64,000 nucleotides of DNA, from positions 248,001 to 312,000 of the forward strand of contig CAXBJB010000005.1 of assembly GCA_963976055.1 (NCBI GenBank), given 5' to 3'. Position numbers and translations under genes: made by a program. Below are positions 50,428 through 60,124 of the stretch, piece after piece. Under the pieces are notes generated by a model that was not told the origin of the DNA, searched no databases, and was given only the letters and a program-made list of their open reading frames with translations. The stretch is from UBA1479 sp963976055. Lineage in GTDB: Bacteria; Pseudomonadota; Alphaproteobacteria; Rhodospirillales; Casp-alpha2. The first letter of the stretch is position 1. The number at the start of each line of letters is the position of its first letter.

Positions 50428-50994
50428 ATGAAACGACAAACGGCACGAACGGCGGGCATTTTTCTGGTGCTGATGATGGCATTCAGCCTGAGTGCCTGCG
50501 ATTCCGTGAAACGCGCGATTTCCGGCGGCAAGAAGGCCCCCGACGAATTTGCCGTCTACAAGCGCCCGCCCCTGTCGCTGCCGCCCGATTACGCCTTGCG
50601 CCCGCCCGAGCCAGGACGCGAACAGCTGGAAACCTACAGCCCGCGCGACCAGGCCCGCGCCGCCATGCTGCGCCGCCCGGTGCAGGCGCAGCCGCTTGCC
50701 GAAACCACGCCGGGCCTGACCGTGCTGATGGACAAGATGGGCACCGCCGATGCCGATCCCGCCATCCGCACGATCATCGACCAGGAAACCCTGGCGCTGT
50801 CCGAAGAAGACCGCCGCCTGATCGACAAGCTGATCTTCTGGGTCGACGATCCCAAATATTCGGGCACCGTGGTCGATCCGGCGGCCGAACAACGCCGCCT
50901 GCTGGAAACCCAGGCCCTGGGCAAGCCGGTCAACGAAGGCAAGACGCCCGAGATCAAACGCGAGACCCGCAAGAAAGGCATTCTCGGATTCTAG
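50428..50994 (+). CDS. DUF3035 lipoprotein
   Basis: A 188-residue protein with a lipoprotein signal (lipobox LSAC, with the Cys near residue 24) and a DUF3035-like body. The body is Pro-rich near its start (YKRPPLSLPPDYALRPP) and helical after it. The family is found in alphaproteobacteria next to lspA. Its function is unknown. Directly before its ATG stands a five-codon frame (ATG at 50414, TGA at 50429) that overlaps its start; this may be a local duplication of ATGAAACGGCGGGC. Confidence 0.78.
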   Translation: MKRQTARTAGIFLVLMMAFSLSACDSVKRAISGGKKAPDEFAVYKRPPLSLPPDYALRPPEPGREQLETYSPRDQARAAMLRRPVQAQPLAETTPGLTVLMDKMGTADADPAIRTIIDQETLALSEEDRRLIDKLIFWVDDPKYSGTVVDPAAEQRRLLETQALGKPVNEGKTPEIKRETRKKGILGF

Positions 50995-51161
50995 CCGGAA
51001 GCCCGCAAAAAGCGGCCTAGGCGCCTTGAAATCGCCGCGATCTCGACGACAATCTTCCCAAAGCCTATTCCCTGGGGCGCCCGCCGTTGTCGCAGGCGCC
51101 GTTCATCCCCATCTTTCGGGGGCCCGCTACTCCGCAACCCGCAACAGGCCCTGATCCCGAC

Positions 51162-52550
51162 ATGTTCATGCCCCCCGCCCCCCGCCACCGGTCCGGCCGT
51201 CACCCCCGCCTGCTGATCGCCGCCCTGGCCCTGCTGGCCGCCGCCCTGACCCTGGGCGCCACGCCGGCCCTGGCCAAGGTGTTCAGCCCGGAAACCTTCA
51301 CCTTGAAGAACGGCATGCAGGTGGTCGTCGTGAGCAACCACCGCGCCCCCGTGGTCACCCATATGGTGTGGTACAAGGTCGGCTCCGCCGACGAAAGATC
51401 GGGCTATTCGGGGATCGCGCATTTTCTCGAGCACCTGATGTTCAAGGGCACCAAGACGCGCAAGCCGGGCGAATTCTCCAAGCTGGTCGCGCGCTATGGC
51501 GGCCAGGAAAACGCTTTCACCTCCTACGACTACACGGCCTATCACCAGACCATCGCCCGCGAGCACCTGGAGATGGTCATGGAGATGGAAGCCGACCGCA
51601 TGACCAACCTGACCCTGACCGACGCGATCATCGAGCCGGAACGCCAGGTGGTGCGCGAGGAACGCCGGTCGCGCACGGACAACAACCCGGCGGCGATCCT
51701 GGGCGAACACGTGTCGGAAGCGCTGTACCGCAACTATCCCTACCGGCGGCCGGTCATCGGCTACGACCATGAAATCGTCGCCATGACTCGCCAGAACATC
51801 ATCGATTTCTACACGCGCTGGTACGCGCCCAACAACGCGATCCTGGTGGTTGCCGGCGATATCACGGCCAAGGAACTGAAACCGCTGGCGGAAAAGTATT
51901 ACGGCGCCGTTCCCGCCGCCGCCCCGATCTCCCGCGCGCGCCCGGCCGAGCCGCCGCAGGAGGCGGCGCGCATCGTCGCCATGCAGCACACCCAGGTGCG
52001 CCAGCCGTCGTGGCGGCGGTCGTACCTGGCCCCGAGCTACCTTTACGGTGAAACGCAACACGCCTACGCCCTGCAGGTCCTGACCGAAATCCTGGGCGGC
52101 GGCGGGACCTCGCGGATTTACCGCAAGCTGGTCATCGACGACCGCAAGGCGGTCTCGGCCGGCTCCTACTACGATGCCGATTCCCTGGGCCCCAGCAGTT
52201 TCACCATCTACGGCAGCCCGCGCCCCGGCGTGACCCTGCCCGAGATCGAGCAGGCCGTCGATGCCGAGCTTGACCGCATCGCCAAGGACGGCGTCACCAA
52301 GGACGAAGTTGCCCGCGCCAAGAAGCGGCTGGTCGCAAGCGCCGTGTTCGCCCGCGATTCCTTCACCGCCGGAGCGCGGACCCTGGGGGCGGCGCTTGCC
52401 GTCGGGCGCAAGGTCGCCGATGTCGAGGCCTGGCCCGACCGCATCGCGGCGGTCACCGCCGAGGAAATCCAAGCCGCCGCCAAATACGTTTTCGTCAAGA
52501 AACACTCGGTCACGGCCTTTCTCGTGGAAGACAAGGAGAAGCCGGAATGA
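51162..52550 (+). CDS. Exported M16-family zinc metallopeptidase (active subunit)
   Basis: A 462-residue peptidase with a signal peptide (ALA-K near residue 38) and the inverted zinc motif HFLEH. The third ligand Glu is in the EMVMEMEADRM helix, and the second half holds the R/Y region (SRIYRKLVID). It resembles PqqL/YmxG-type processing peptidases. The ATG at 51162 is chosen because upstream in-frame codons are not signal-like; ATG 51168 is also possible. It overlaps the next M16 gene by four bases, and the pair should form a heterodimer. Confidence 0.85.
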   Translation: MFMPPAPRHRSGRHPRLLIAALALLAAALTLGATPALAKVFSPETFTLKNGMQVVVVSNHRAPVVTHMVWYKVGSADERSGYSGIAHFLEHLMFKGTKTRKPGEFSKLVARYGGQENAFTSYDYTAYHQTIAREHLEMVMEMEADRMTNLTLTDAIIEPERQVVREERRSRTDNNPAAILGEHVSEALYRNYPYRRPVIGYDHEIVAMTRQNIIDFYTRWYAPNNAILVVAGDITAKELKPLAEKYYGAVPAAAPISRARPAEPPQEAARIVAMQHTQVRQPSWRRSYLAPSYLYGETQHAYALQVLTEILGGGGTSRIYRKLVIDDRKAVSAGSYYDADSLGPSSFTIYGSPRPGVTLPEIEQAVDAELDRIAKDGVTKDEVARAKKRLVASAVFARDSFTAGARTLGAALAVGRKVADVEAWPDRIAAVTAEEIQAAAKYVFVKKHSVTAFLVEDKEKPE

Positions 52551-53878
52551 GCCGCCTTCTGTCCCGCGCCGCCCTGGCCCTGGCGGCGGCCGTCTTCGTC
52601 CTCTACGCCGTGCCGGCCAAGGCGACCCAGATTGAGCGCGTGGTCAGCCCCGGCGGGATCGAGGCCTGGCTGGTCGAGGATCACCTCAACCCCATCGTCT
52701 CCCTGCATCTGGCGTTCCGGGGCGGCAGCGCCCTCGACCCCAAGGGCAAGGAAGGCCTGGCCAACATGGTTTCGACCCTGCTCGATGAGGGGGCCGGCGA
52801 CCTGGACAGCAAGGCCTTCCAGCAGACGCTGGAGGACAATTCCATCACGCTCCGCTTCAGCGCCGCGCGCGACAGCTTCGGCGCCCGCGTTCAGACGCTG
52901 ACCGAATACCGCGACCTCGCCTTCGATCTGCTGCGTCAGGCCATGACGAAGCCGCGTTTCGACGCCGAGCCCGTGTCGCGCCTGCGCGCCCAGCTTTTGG
53001 CCAATCTGCGCCATGAATCGGAAGACGCCGACGCGATTGCCGGCAAGACGCTGATGAAGACCCTGTATCCCGACCATCCCTACGGCCGCCCGACCGGCGG
53101 CACCGCGGAAAGCGTCGCCGCCATCCAGATCGCCGACATGCGCGCCTTCGTGCAGGAACGGCTGGCCCTGGACACCCTGGCGATCGGCGTGGTCGGCGAC
53201 ATCACGGCCAAGGAACTGGCGCCGCTGCTTGACAAGACCTTCGGCGCCCTACCGGCCAAGGCCGCGCCCTGGAAGGTTGAGGACGTGGCGCCCAAGGTCG
53301 CGGGCCGCACCATCGTCATCGAAAAGCCCCTGAAGCAGAGCAACATCCTGTTCGCCGACCGGGGCCTCATGCGCAAGGATCCGGATTTCTACGCCGCCTA
53401 TGTGATGAACCACATCCTGGGCGGCGGCGGCTTCACCTCCCGCCTCTATACCGAAGTGCGGGAAAAGCGGGGCCTGGCCTATTCCGTCTATACCTACCTG
53501 CACCCCATGGACCGCTCCGCGATCTATGCCGGCGGGGCCGGCACAGCCAACGCGCGGGTTGCGGAAACCCTGAAGGTCGTCCGCGACGAATGGGACAAGC
53601 TGGCCAAGGACGGCGTGACCGAGGCGGAATTGACCGCGGCCAAGCAGTACCTGACCGGCTCCTTCCCGCTGCGCTTCACGGCGACGGAACGAATCGCGTC
53701 CATCCTGGTCGGCATGCAGACGGAAGACCTGGGCATCGACTATCTCGACAAGCGCAACAGCTATATCGAGGCTGTGAGCCTCAACGATATCCGCCGCGTG
53801 GCCCGGAAACTCTTGCATCCGGACGACCTTACCGTCGTCGTCGTGGGCCAGCCCAAGGACGTCAAACCGATGCCCTGA
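52547..53878 (+). CDS. M16-family peptidase-like partner lacking the zinc motif
   Basis: A 443-residue exported protein (signal peptide about residues 1-27, AKA-T) with the M16 fold. The zinc motif position reads LANMVSTLLDEG instead of HxxEH, so it is catalytically inactive. The substrate-side Arg/Tyr pair region (FTSRLYTEVREKRGLAYSVY) is intact. In mitochondrial processing peptidase and bacterial pairs, such subunits complete the active site of the partner. It is translationally coupled to the active gene. Confidence 0.85.
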   Translation: MSRLLSRAALALAAAVFVLYAVPAKATQIERVVSPGGIEAWLVEDHLNPIVSLHLAFRGGSALDPKGKEGLANMVSTLLDEGAGDLDSKAFQQTLEDNSITLRFSAARDSFGARVQTLTEYRDLAFDLLRQAMTKPRFDAEPVSRLRAQLLANLRHESEDADAIAGKTLMKTLYPDHPYGRPTGGTAESVAAIQIADMRAFVQERLALDTLAIGVVGDITAKELAPLLDKTFGALPAKAAPWKVEDVAPKVAGRTIVIEKPLKQSNILFADRGLMRKDPDFYAAYVMNHILGGGGFTSRLYTEVREKRGLAYSVYTYLHPMDRSAIYAGGAGTANARVAETLKVVRDEWDKLAKDGVTEAELTAAKQYLTGSFPLRFTATERIASILVGMQTEDLGIDYLDKRNSYIEAVSLNDIRRVARKLLHPDDLTVVVVGQPKDVKPMP

Positions 53879-53955
53879 GCCCCGCCGTTGGCGACGCCGG
53901 GGCCGGATGGTACTCTCGCCCGCGCAAACGTCCCCCCGGAGGATCAGAGACCTTC

Positions 53956-55560
53956 ATGCCGCCCCTCGCCCCAACGCCGGCCTGGCAGGCGCTCGCCGAC
54001 CACCACCCGGCGACGGCGGGCAGGCATCTGCACGACCTTCTCGGCGACGACAAGCGCACCGATGTCCTGACCTTCGTCCTGGGCGGCCTGTTCCTGGACC
54101 TGTCCAAGAACCGCCTCACCGAAACGACGCTCTCCCTTCTGCTTGATCTTGCCGCCGAACGCGGGGTCGCGGCCCGGCGCGACGCCATGGCGGCGGGCGC
54201 CGCGATCAATGAAACCGAAAACCGCGCCGCCCTGCACATGGCGCTGCGCGCCCAGGCCGAAGACGGCTTCGCAGTCGGGGGACAGCCCGTGCACGACGCG
54301 GTTCAGGCCGTGCTGGACCGCATGGCGGACTTCGTCGCCGGGGTGGAAAAGGGCACCCGCGCGGGTGCAACCGGCAAGCCTTTCACGGATGTCGTCAACA
54401 TCGGCATCGGCGGCTCGGACCAGGGGCCCCGCACCGCCTGCCGCGCACTCGCCCCCTACCGGCGGCGCGGACTGATGCCCCGCTTCGTGTCCAACGTCGA
54501 CGCGACCGATCTGACCGAGACGCTCAATGCCTGCGATCCGGAGACCACCCTGTTCGTCGTGTCGTCGAAGACCTTCACAACCCAGGAAACCATGACCAAC
54601 GCCATGACGGCGCGGCGCTGGCTGACCGAGGCCCTAGGACCCGCCGCCGTCGCCGATCATTTCTGCGCGGTCACCACCAACGACGACGCGGCGCGCGATT
54701 TCGGCATCGGCGACGACGCCCTGTTCGGCTTCTGGGACTGGGTCGGCGGGCGGTATTCGGTTTGGTCGGCGATCGGCCTGCCGCTGGCGCTGACGGCGGG
54801 CATGGACGCGTTTCGCGACTTCCTGGCCGGGGCCCGGGACATGGACCGCCATTTCCTGGAAATGCCCCTGGCGGAAAACCTGCCCGTGCTGCTGGCGCTG
54901 ACCGGCATCTGGAACCGCAATTTCGAAGGGGCCGCCGCCCATGCGGTGCTGCCCTATGACCAGCTGCTGAACGGCCTGCCCGACTACCTGCAGCAGTTGG
55001 AAATGGAAAGCAACGGCAAGGCCGTGGACCGCGACGGCGCGCCCGTGGCCCAACCCACCGCCCCCGTCGTGTTCGGCCAGGCGGGCACCAACGGCCAGCA
55101 CGCGTTCTATCAGCTGCTCCACCAGGGCACGGACCTGATCTCCGCCGATTTCATCGCCGCCGTTGAACCGGCTCATCCGGCGGGCGATCATCACGACAAG
55201 CTGCTCGCCAATTTCCTGGCCCAGCCGGCGGCCCTCGCGCTCGGCCGCAAGGCCGGGCCAGGCGTGCCGCCGCACAAGGTGTTTCCCGGCAATCGGCCGT
55301 CGACCACGATCCTGCTCGACCGGCTGGACCCGCGCAGCTTCGGCATGCTGCTGGCCCTTTACGAACACAAGGTATTCGTCCAAGGCGTCATCTGGAACGT
55401 CAATTCCTTTGACCAGTTCGGGGTCGAGCTGGGCAAGGAACTTGCCGGGCCGCTGACCCGCGCGCTGACGGAGGGCACGGAGCCGCCGAACCTCGACGCC
55501 TCGACCCGCAGCCTGCTCGCCCGCATCCGCCGGGTCCGGGGCGGCGGGGACCGCCCATGA
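53956..55560 (+). CDS. pgi: Glucose-6-phosphate isomerase
   Basis: A 534-residue enzyme that interconverts glucose 6-phosphate and fructose 6-phosphate. The first signature is DWVGGRYSVWSAIGLPLAL, the second the GQAGTNGQHAFYQLLHQGT loop with the catalytic Glu and His. Lys near the C-terminus and NSFDQFGVELGK complete the site. GGAGG lies about 15 bases before the ATG, a rather long spacing. Its stop overlaps mutL by four bases (ATGA at 55557-55560). Confidence 0.94.
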   Translation: MPPLAPTPAWQALADHHPATAGRHLHDLLGDDKRTDVLTFVLGGLFLDLSKNRLTETTLSLLLDLAAERGVAARRDAMAAGAAINETENRAALHMALRAQAEDGFAVGGQPVHDAVQAVLDRMADFVAGVEKGTRAGATGKPFTDVVNIGIGGSDQGPRTACRALAPYRRRGLMPRFVSNVDATDLTETLNACDPETTLFVVSSKTFTTQETMTNAMTARRWLTEALGPAAVADHFCAVTTNDDAARDFGIGDDALFGFWDWVGGRYSVWSAIGLPLALTAGMDAFRDFLAGARDMDRHFLEMPLAENLPVLLALTGIWNRNFEGAAAHAVLPYDQLLNGLPDYLQQLEMESNGKAVDRDGAPVAQPTAPVVFGQAGTNGQHAFYQLLHQGTDLISADFIAAVEPAHPAGDHHDKLLANFLAQPAALALGRKAGPGVPPHKVFPGNRPSTTILLDRLDPRSFGMLLALYEHKVFVQGVIWNVNSFDQFGVELGKELAGPLTRALTEGTEPPNLDASTRSLLARIRRVRGGGDRP

Positions 55561-57401
55561 CCAGCCTCCCGGTGATCCGCCGCCTGCCGGAGACCGTGGT
55601 CAACCGCATCGCCGCCGGCGAAGTGGTGGAACGCCCGGCCTCGGCCGTGAAGGAGCTGGTCGAAAACGCCATCGACGCCGGTGCTAGGCGCATCGAGGTC
55701 GTGATCCGCGACGGCGGGCAGACGGCGATCACCGTGACCGATGACGGCTGCGGCATGACCCCGGAGGAAATCGAATTGGCGCTGGAACGCCACGCCACCT
55801 CCAAACTGCCGGACGACGACCTGATGGCGGTCTCGACGCTGGGCTTCCGGGGCGAGGCCCTGCCCTCCATGGCCGCCGTGGCGCGCATGACCATCACCTC
55901 GCGTCCGCAAGGGGCCGCCCAGGCCTGGGCCGTCACGGTCGAAGGCGGCGGTCCCGCCAAGTTCCAGCCCGCCGCCCACCCCCAGGGCACCCGGGTCGAT
56001 GTGCGCGACCTGTTCTACGCCACGCCGGCCCGGCTAAAGTTCCTCAAGGCCGCGCGCACGGAACAGAACCATGTGGTCGAAACCCTCAACCGCCTGGCCA
56101 TGGCCCATCCGGAAATCGCCTTCACCCTGTCCGACGGCACGCGCGACCTGATCAAGCTGAACGCCGTCACGCCGCGCCTGGACGACGATCCGGCGGCGGC
56201 GCGGCTGGAACGCCTGTCCGGCATCATGGGCCGCGCCTTCGCCGACAACGCCATGACCATCGACGCCCTGCGCGAGGGCATCCGGCTTTCCGGCCATGCC
56301 GGGGTGCCGACCCTGAACCGCGGCAACGCGGCCATGCAGTTCCTGTTCGTCAACGGCCGGCCCGTGCGCGACCGCCTGCTGTTGGGCGCCGTCAGGGGTG
56401 CCTACCGGGAATTCCTGGCATCCGACCGGCACCCGCTGCTCGCCCTGTTTTTGGAGATCCCGCCGACCGAGGTCGACGTCAACGTCCACCCGGCCAAGAC
56501 CGAGGTCCGGTTCCGCGATGCCGGGGTCGTGCGCGGCCTGATCGTCAGCGCCCTGAAGCATGCGCTCGCCGAAGCCGGGCACCGGGCCTCGACCACCGTG
56601 GCCGGGGCGGCCTTGGGCGCCTTCCGACCCAGCCAGAATCCCGGTGGCGCCTTGCCCCTGGGGCGGAGCGGCGGCGGATACGGCGGGGCCTATGCCCCCG
56701 CCGCGCGGCCAACCGGCCTGTCGGATATCTACGCCCCCCTGCCCGCTCTCGACCGCGCGCCCAGCGCGCCGATGACGATGGCGCCGGACGGCGGGGCGGC
56801 GGCGGAACCGCCCCCGGCGGAATACCCCCTGGGTGTGGCGCGGGCCCAGGTCCATGCCACCTACGTCATCGCCCAGACGGCGGACGGCCTAGTCATCGTC
56901 GATCAGCACGCGGCGCATGAGCGCCTGACCCAGGAAAAGATCAAGGCCGCCCTGGCCGCCGGTGGGGTCAACCGCCAGATGCTGCTGATCCCCGAGGTGG
57001 TGGAGATGGAGGAGCCGGCGGTCGATCGGCTTTTGACCCGCGCGGACGAACTGGCAGAGATGGGCCTGGTGATCGAAGGTTTCGGCCCCGGCGCCGTGGT
57101 GGTGCGCGAGACGCCGGCCCTCCTGGGCGACATGGATATCCAGGGCGTGATCCGCGATCTGGCCGACGACCTAGCGGAATACGGCGAGACCATCGCACTG
57201 GCCGAGCGTATCGGCGACGTCTGCGCGACCATGGCCTGCCACGGGTCGATCCGCGCCGGGCGGCGGCTGAACGCCGACGAAATGAACCGCCTGCTGCGGG
57301 AAATGGAGGCAACCCCCCATTCCGGACAGTGCAGCCATGGCCGACCGACCTATGTCGAACTGAAGCTGGCGGATATCGAAAAGTTGTTCGGCCGGCGCTA
57401 A
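55557..57401 (+). CDS. mutL: DNA mismatch repair protein MutL
   Basis: A 614-residue protein. The N-terminal GHKL ATPase has RIAAGEVVERPASAVKEL, DDGCGM and GFRGEAL. The C-terminal half carries the endonuclease motif DQHAAHERLTQEK, plus ACHGSIRAG and QCSHGRPT, so this MutL nicks DNA itself. That matches organisms without MutH. A Pro/Gly/Ala-rich linker lies at about 350-430. The start overlaps pgi, so the two are co-translated. mutS is not in the window. Confidence 0.95.
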   Translation: MTSLPVIRRLPETVVNRIAAGEVVERPASAVKELVENAIDAGARRIEVVIRDGGQTAITVTDDGCGMTPEEIELALERHATSKLPDDDLMAVSTLGFRGEALPSMAAVARMTITSRPQGAAQAWAVTVEGGGPAKFQPAAHPQGTRVDVRDLFYATPARLKFLKAARTEQNHVVETLNRLAMAHPEIAFTLSDGTRDLIKLNAVTPRLDDDPAAARLERLSGIMGRAFADNAMTIDALREGIRLSGHAGVPTLNRGNAAMQFLFVNGRPVRDRLLLGAVRGAYREFLASDRHPLLALFLEIPPTEVDVNVHPAKTEVRFRDAGVVRGLIVSALKHALAEAGHRASTTVAGAALGAFRPSQNPGGALPLGRSGGGYGGAYAPAARPTGLSDIYAPLPALDRAPSAPMTMAPDGGAAAEPPPAEYPLGVARAQVHATYVIAQTADGLVIVDQHAAHERLTQEKIKAALAAGGVNRQMLLIPEVVEMEEPAVDRLLTRADELAEMGLVIEGFGPGAVVVRETPALLGDMDIQGVIRDLADDLAEYGETIALAERIGDVCATMACHGSIRAGRRLNADEMNRLLREMEATPHSGQCSHGRPTYVELKLADIEKLFGRR

Positions 57402-57437
57402 GATCGCCGGACTTTCCGCAACCTTGCGATCGGGCCC

Positions 57438-58196
57438 ATGCTGCGTGAATGGCTCACCCACCGGATGACCCCGGCGCCGGAACCGGTCAAGCGGCTCGGC
57501 TATCTGAAGGAACAGATCGCCATCGCCGCCCGTCACCGGCGTCTGCACCCTGCCTGGAAAGAACACCTGGAACGCTCGCGCCGTTTCGTCCTGTGGTCCG
57601 CCGCCAATTGCCCCGGCCAAAACAAGGTCGTGATCCTGGGCTCGGGCGGGCTTTTCGACGTGCCGCTCTGCGATCTCGCCGACGACTTCACCGAGGTCGT
57701 GCTGGTCGATATCTTCCACCCCCCCGCCGTGCAGGCCTGGGCGGGGCAGTATCCCAACGTCTATCTGGCCGAAGCCGACCTGACCGGTCTGGTCGATGAC
57801 CTGGCCCAAGGCGAGATGCCGACGGAGCCGCCGCTGCCGGACATCCCCGAGGCCGACGCCGACCTGGTGGTATCCCTGAACCTGTTGGGCCAATTGCCGC
57901 TGATCCCTGCCCGCCACGCGCCCGAAAAACAGGCCAAGGCCTTCGCCGCGGAAATCCAGCGCCAACACCTGCGCGCTCTGCAGGCACTGCCGGGCCGGGT
58001 CTGCCTGATCACGGAGACGGTGCGGGAGTTCGTCGAGGATGGGGAAGTGGATGCGACGGAGCCCGCACTTGCCGATATCAAGCTGCCGGAGCCGGACGAA
58101 CGCTGGATCTGGAACTTGGCACCGGCACCGGAGGTGGAACGCGGCCGCGACCTGCGCCTGAAGGTCGCGGCCTATTCCAATCTTTTCAAGAAATAG
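57438..58196 (+). CDS. Rossmann-fold hypothetical protein (methyltransferase-like)
   Basis: A 252-residue protein with a SAM-binding-like loop, VVILGSGGLFDVPL (near residue 64), an acidic second strand (VVLVDIFHPPAV) and VVSLNLLGQLPLIP at the usual motif IV place. A methyltransferase-like fold is likely, but the substrate is unknown and some members of this group are inactive. It is 36 bases after mutL and overlaps rsmD tail to tail by 25 bases. Confidence 0.6.
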   Translation: MLREWLTHRMTPAPEPVKRLGYLKEQIAIAARHRRLHPAWKEHLERSRRFVLWSAANCPGQNKVVILGSGGLFDVPLCDLADDFTEVVLVDIFHPPAVQAWAGQYPNVYLAEADLTGLVDDLAQGEMPTEPPLPDIPEADADLVVSLNLLGQLPLIPARHAPEKQAKAFAAEIQRQHLRALQALPGRVCLITETVREFVEDGEVDATEPALADIKLPEPDERWIWNLAPAPEVERGRDLRLKVAAYSNLFKK

Positions 58197-58741
58197 ACCT
58201 TGGCAGCACCATAGATGCGCTCATCCAGAACCTCGAACCCGCGCGTCCCGGCCAGGCTTTCCTCGGCCCCGACCTCGACCACCACGGTGGCGTCAGGGGT
58301 CAGCCAGTTCTTGTTCAACAGCCCGCGCAGGGCCGGGTCGGCCATGCCCTGGCCGTAGGGCGGGTCGAGAAACACCAACCCTGCCGGCGTCTTGGCGGCG
58401 CGCGGCGGCACGGCCAGATGGGTGCAGTCGAGCCCCAGCATCAGGCATTCCCGCCACAGGCCCATGGCCGCCGCATTGTCCTTGGCGATCTTGAGGTGCT
58501 GGGGATTACGGTCCGCGAACACGCCGAAGGCCGCCCCCCGCGACATCGCCTCGAGCCCCAGCGCCCCCGTGCCGCAGAACATGTCGGCGACGGTGATGCC
58601 GTCCAGGTTCATCGCCGCCTTGCCGTGGGCCAGGATGTTGAAGATGGATTCGCGGGCCCGGTCGGAAGTCGGGCGCAGGTCCCGACCCTCGGGCGCCGTC
58701 AGTTTTTTGCCGCGAAATCTGCCCGCAACGATGCGCATCAA
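58172..58741 (-). CDS. rsmD: 16S rRNA (guanine(966)-N2)-methyltransferase
   Basis: A 189-residue SAM-dependent methyltransferase that modifies G966 of 16S rRNA. Its N-terminus MRIVAGRFRGKKL and LRPTSDRARESIFNIL are typical. The SAM loop is DMFCGTGALGLEAMSRGA and the catalytic motif is DPPYGQG. It lies 13 bases after rluB on the same strand, a standard rluB-rsmD pair. Confidence 0.92.
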   Translation of the reverse strand: MMRIVAGRFRGKKLTAPEGRDLRPTSDRARESIFNILAHGKAAMNLDGITVADMFCGTGALGLEAMSRGAAFGVFADRNPQHLKIAKDNAAAMGLWRECLMLGLDCTHLAVPPRAAKTPAGLVFLDPPYGQGMADPALRGLLNKNWLTPDATVVVEVGAEESLAGTRGFEVLDERIYGAAKVYFLKRLE

Positions 58742-58754
58742 GCCGCGCCCCGCA

Positions 58755-59534
58755 TCAGGACAGGACCTTGCCCAGTTGTTCCTTCAGGGTCTTGCCCTTG
58801 ATCTCGTACACGTCGCCACGCGCCAGATTGCCCAACTGAAACGGGCCGTAGGCCGTGCGGATCAGGCGATTCACGGTCAGACCCAGGTGTTCCATCACCT
58901 TGCGGACCTCGCGGTTCTTGCCTTCGGACAGGCTGATGGTCAGCCAGTGGTTGGCGAAGCCCTTGCGCACCTTGTCGCCGGCGTCCATCTGATCGATCTC
59001 GGCCTTGATCGGACCGTAGCGCACGCCGGACACGGTGACGCCGCGGGCCAGCCTGGCCAGATCCTCGGGTTTCACCACGCCATGCACGCGCACCCGGTAG
59101 CGCCGGTTCCAACCGTTGGACGGCAGTTCCAGGCGGCGCGCCAAGCCGCCGTCGTTGGTCAGCAACAACAGCCCTTCGGAATTGAGGTCGAGACGCCCCA
59201 CGGAAACCACCCGGGGCAGGTCCTTGGGCAGGCGGTCGAACACGGTCGGCCGGCCTTCCGGGTCCTTATGGGTGGTGACCAGGCCGACGGGCTTGTGATA
59301 GCGCCACAGCTTGGGCGGCGCCTTGCCCGGCAGGGGCTTGCCGTCGACCAGGATGATGCTGGCCTCGGTCACCGTCTGGGCCGGGGTCAGCAACTTCTTG
59401 CCATCGAGCACGACGCGCCCTTCCTCGATCCAGCGTTCGGCCTCGCGGCGCGAGCACAGGCCCGCGCGGGCGATCACCTTGGCGATGCGTTCGGGGGCGT
59501 CCGGGGACTTGTCGGTCTTGGGTTTTTGGGCCAT
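58755..59534 (-). CDS. rluB: 23S rRNA pseudouridine synthase (RsuA/RluB family)
   Basis: A 259-residue enzyme with an N-terminal S4 RNA-binding domain (IAKVIARAGLCSRREAERWI, about residues 16-60) and a pseudouridine synthase domain. The catalytic Asp is in VGRLDLNSEGLLLLTNDG. Members of this family modify 23S rRNA U2605 or related positions. The start ATG at 59534 gives the expected S4 boundary; the longer frame to 59624 would overlap tadA and add unlikely sequence. It diverges from tadA with 62 bases between starts. Confidence 0.88.
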   Translation of the reverse strand: MAQKPKTDKSPDAPERIAKVIARAGLCSRREAERWIEEGRVVLDGKKLLTPAQTVTEASIILVDGKPLPGKAPPKLWRYHKPVGLVTTHKDPEGRPTVFDRLPKDLPRVVSVGRLDLNSEGLLLLTNDGGLARRLELPSNGWNRRYRVRVHGVVKPEDLARLARGVTVSGVRYGPIKAEIDQMDAGDKVRKGFANHWLTISLSEGKNREVRKVMEHLGLTVNRLIRTAYGPFQLGNLARGDVYEIKGKTLKEQLGKVLS

Positions 59535-59596
59535 GGCGGGGACATTAGGGGCGGACGGCGGCGGCGGCAAGCATTGACGACGGGAGGCCGGAGAGT

Positions 59597-60070
59597 ATGG
59601 TTGGCGCCATGGACAAACCGGCATCCGACAGCTTCATGGCCCAGGCCCTGGATGAGGCCCGCGCCGCCGCCCGGCGCGGCGAGGTGCCCGTGGGCGCGGT
59701 GGTGGTCGAGGCGGCGACCGGCAGGGTCCTGGCCCGCGCCGGCAACGAGACCGAAGCCGCCCACGATCCGACGGCCCATGCGGAAATCCTGGCCCTGCGC
59801 CGCGCGGCGCAAGCCCGGGGCGAACCCCGCCTCCCGGACTGCGATCTTTACGTGACGCTGGAACCCTGCGCCATGTGCGCCGCCGCCATCAGCCATGCCC
59901 GCATCCGGCGGCTTTATTTCGGGGCCTACGATGCCAAGGGCGGCGGGGTCGAACACGGCCCTCGGTTCTTCGCCCAACCGACCTGTCATCACGCGCCCGA
60001 GGTCGTCGGCGGCCTGGGGGAGACGGCCGCCGCCGCGCTTTTGAAGGTATTTTTTCAGGACAGGCGCTAA
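59597..60070 (+). CDS. tadA: tRNA-specific adenosine deaminase
   Basis: A 157-residue zinc deaminase that makes inosine at tRNA position 34. Zinc and catalytic residues are His61-Ala-Glu63 (AHAEIL) and Cys91/Cys94 (EPCAMC). Active-site strands VPVGAVVV and RRLYFGAYDAKGGG fit TadA. GGAG lies about four bases before the ATG at 59597; the ATG at 59609 is a possible alternative. Confidence 0.9.
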   Translation: MVGAMDKPASDSFMAQALDEARAAARRGEVPVGAVVVEAATGRVLARAGNETEAAHDPTAHAEILALRRAAQARGEPRLPDCDLYVTLEPCAMCAAAISHARIRRLYFGAYDAKGGGVEHGPRFFAQPTCHHAPEVVGGLGETAAAALLKVFFQDRR

Positions 60071-60124
60071 ACCGGGCCGCCAACACCAGCCTGAGCCCGA
60101 CAGTGTTTCTCCATATTTGATTCC

